From Rickettsiales bacterium (GTDB taxonomy: Bacteria; Pseudomonadota; Alphaproteobacteria; Rickettsiales; UBA3002): a DNA stretch of 23,517 bases. The translations under genes were made by a program, and so were the position numbers. The stretch spans positions 1-23,517 of the forward strand of contig CANEUT010000004.1 in assembly GCA_947441895.1 (NCBI GenBank), written 5' to 3'. The notes below the pieces were generated by a model. The model searched no databases and was not told where the DNA came from. It worked only from the letters and a program-made list of their open reading frames with translations. Positions 22,535 through 23,517 of the stretch are shown here, piece after piece; within the stretch, counting starts at the first letter, position 1, and each line of letters starts with the position of its first letter.

Positions 22535-23149
22535 TTAGGTGTGACTGATGGCCACCGCGTGTCCCATCATGTCGCGTGCGGCGCGTGCCTGCAGTCCTTC
22601 TTCATCGTTGGCTAGCTGTTCCCAATGGCTAAGGCGGCGTGTAGTGTCAGGCTCTTTGTATATGTCGGCCAGCATGCCATTGAGCTTTTGCGCCACAAGT
22701 CCAAGGCCGCGATCACTGGAAGAATCTCTCGGGAAAATGAATAAACTTGTGTGGTCAGACCGAATCAGAAATGAGCTGAGTGACACGTCAAAGCGCCGCT
22801 CGATTGCGCCCAGAAAACGACCAATCTCATTGCTGCGCATGATGTTGGCCCCGCTTGGATAAATATATCCCTCCTTCGTTCTAACATGAAGCTGGTCTTG
22901 TTGGATGTCATAATCGGAGCGCAAGGGCAGAACCATGACATGGTTGAAGCGGTATGGGCTTTGAACAACGCTAAAATCAACGCCAACCGGCACCCCTTTA
23001 TTGGGGTTGGGGTAAGATGTTCGGCGATCTTCATCCAGTTTGCAAACCACTGCGCCACCATTGGTGAAGCGAAGGGGGTCGGTGAGTGCCGCCTGATTTT
23101 TCAGTGATGTATTGTTAGTGCCTAAGCGTTGTAGCCATGGTTGCGACAT
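22535..23149 (-). CDS. Protein of unknown function, first gene after clpA
   Basis: This 204-residue protein is not recognised. It begins 3 bp after the clpA stop (TAG-CC-T-ATG), with no good ribosome binding site, which suggests translational coupling to clpA. No signal peptide or membrane segment is seen. Residues about 65-160 contain HVMVLPL, QLHVRTKEGY, a helix IGRFLGAIERRFD, VSLSSFLIR and SLFIFP, alternating strand and helix in the same order as the downstream gene. The last 45 residues are a charged helical tail. Confidence 0.78.
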   Translation of the reverse strand: MSQPWLQRLGTNNTSLKNQAALTDPLRFTNGGAVVCKLDEDRRTSYPNPNKGVPVGVDFSVVQSPYRFNHVMVLPLRSDYDIQQDQLHVRTKEGYIYPSGANIMRSNEIGRFLGAIERRFDVSLSSFLIRSDHTSLFIFPRDSSSDRGLGLVAQKLNGMLADIYKEPDTTRRLSHWEQLANDEEGLQARAARDMMGHAVAISHT

Positions 23150-23152
23150 AGG

Positions 23153-23517
23153 CTATTCCACAAGCTCGGAATCTTTGGTGCGGTCACGCGATTTTGACTT
23201 CGGCTTGGCGCTGCCAAAGCTGAAAGTCAGCTCGTCGTTTTTCACTCCGATTGTTACCGAGCCGCCTTTGGCCAGCTTGCCAAACAGCACTTCTTCGGCA
23301 AGCTGTTTTTTAATCTTATCCGCAATCAGGCGGGCAAGGGGGCGGGCGCCCATGGCTTTGTCATAACCCTTCTCGGCTAGCCAATTTAGCGCCTGTTCAG
23401 AGAGATTGATGGTGACGTTGCGCTCCGAAAGCTGCGATTCCAAACGGTAGATGAATTTATTCACCACATGTTTCACCACCTCATGCGTCAGGTGGCCAAA
23501 GCCAATGGTGGCGTCCA
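23153..23517 (-). CDS. clpA: ATP-dependent Clp protease ATP-binding subunit ClpA, 3' end (partial)
   Basis: Only the last 120 or so residues are in the window; the gene continues past 23517 with no start here. The reading frame enters from 23515 (DATIGFGHL...). RLESQLSERNVTINLSEQA, then NWLAEKGYDKAMGARPLARLI and LAEEVLFGKLAKGG match the C-terminal small domain of the second AAA+ module of ClpA. ClpA unfolds substrates for ClpP, often with the ClpS adaptor. The sensor-2 arginine lies in the GARPLARLI motif. The Lys/Arg-rich tail after SFSFGSAK is of variable type. Two unknown genes follow with 3-bp gaps. Confidence 0.95.
   Translation of the reverse strand, partial: DATIGFGHLTHEVVKHVVNKFIYRLESQLSERNVTINLSEQALNWLAEKGYDKAMGARPLARLIADKIKKQLAEEVLFGKLAKGGSVTIGVKNDELTFSFGSAKPKSKSRDRTKDSELVE

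Overview
This window looks like a chromosomal segment of a flagellated alphaproteobacterium of moderate GC. The reasons are the gene order Ppx/GppA phosphatase, rlmE, guaB, RsmB-family methyltransferase; an M23 peptidase overlapping a bactofilin; a histidine-rich MotB N-terminus; ClpA; and a perfect CtrA-type site (TTAA-N7-TTAA) next to a perfect DnaA box. The genus cannot be told from sequence alone.

Layout. 1-2101 holds two convergent genes for low-complexity, coiled-coil-like proteins of unknown function, each with its own 21-bp tandem repeat. 2102-2366 is a divergent control region with DnaA-like and CtrA-like sites. 2367-9014 is a plus-strand housekeeping run: Ppx/GppA phosphatase, 23S rRNA methyltransferase RlmE, IMP dehydrogenase GuaB, an RsmB-family RNA m5C methyltransferase, then an M23 peptidase and a bactofilin that form a cell-shape pair. 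9132-11182 (minus) carries an exported MsrA and the magnesium channel MgtE. 11183-12535 holds tRNA-Leu(GAG) and lipB, together with three copies of one dispersed repeat family; two of them lie inside lipB. 12616-19020 is an arginine succinyltransferase (AST) catabolic operon in the order astC, M20 hydrolase, astA, astD, astB. No M14-type astE is present, so the M20 enzyme is the natural candidate for the last step. 19351-21277 is motA-motB. 21286-22035 (minus) is an exported trypsin-like protease. 22121-23517 (minus) holds the 3' end of clpA followed by two tightly coupled genes of unknown function that resemble each other.

How the genes work together. AstA, AstB, AstC and AstD with the M20 hydrolase would take arginine to glutamate and succinate. 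MotA and MotB form the flagellar stator. The M23 peptidase and bactofilin probably act together on peptidoglycan. RlmE and the RsmB-family enzyme modify rRNA, and GuaB feeds guanine nucleotide synthesis.

Most noteworthy: (1) an RPE-like dispersed element with three copies in 1.3 kb, one in frame inside lipB and one replacing its C-terminus; (2) the M20 enzyme in place of AstE; (3) two related unknown genes coupled to clpA; (4) the DnaA/CtrA region at 2.2 kb; (5) the convergent repeat-protein pair. At least four repeat families in about 10 kb indicate a genome rich in small dispersed repeats. All functional calls come from reading motifs by eye; no database search was run.
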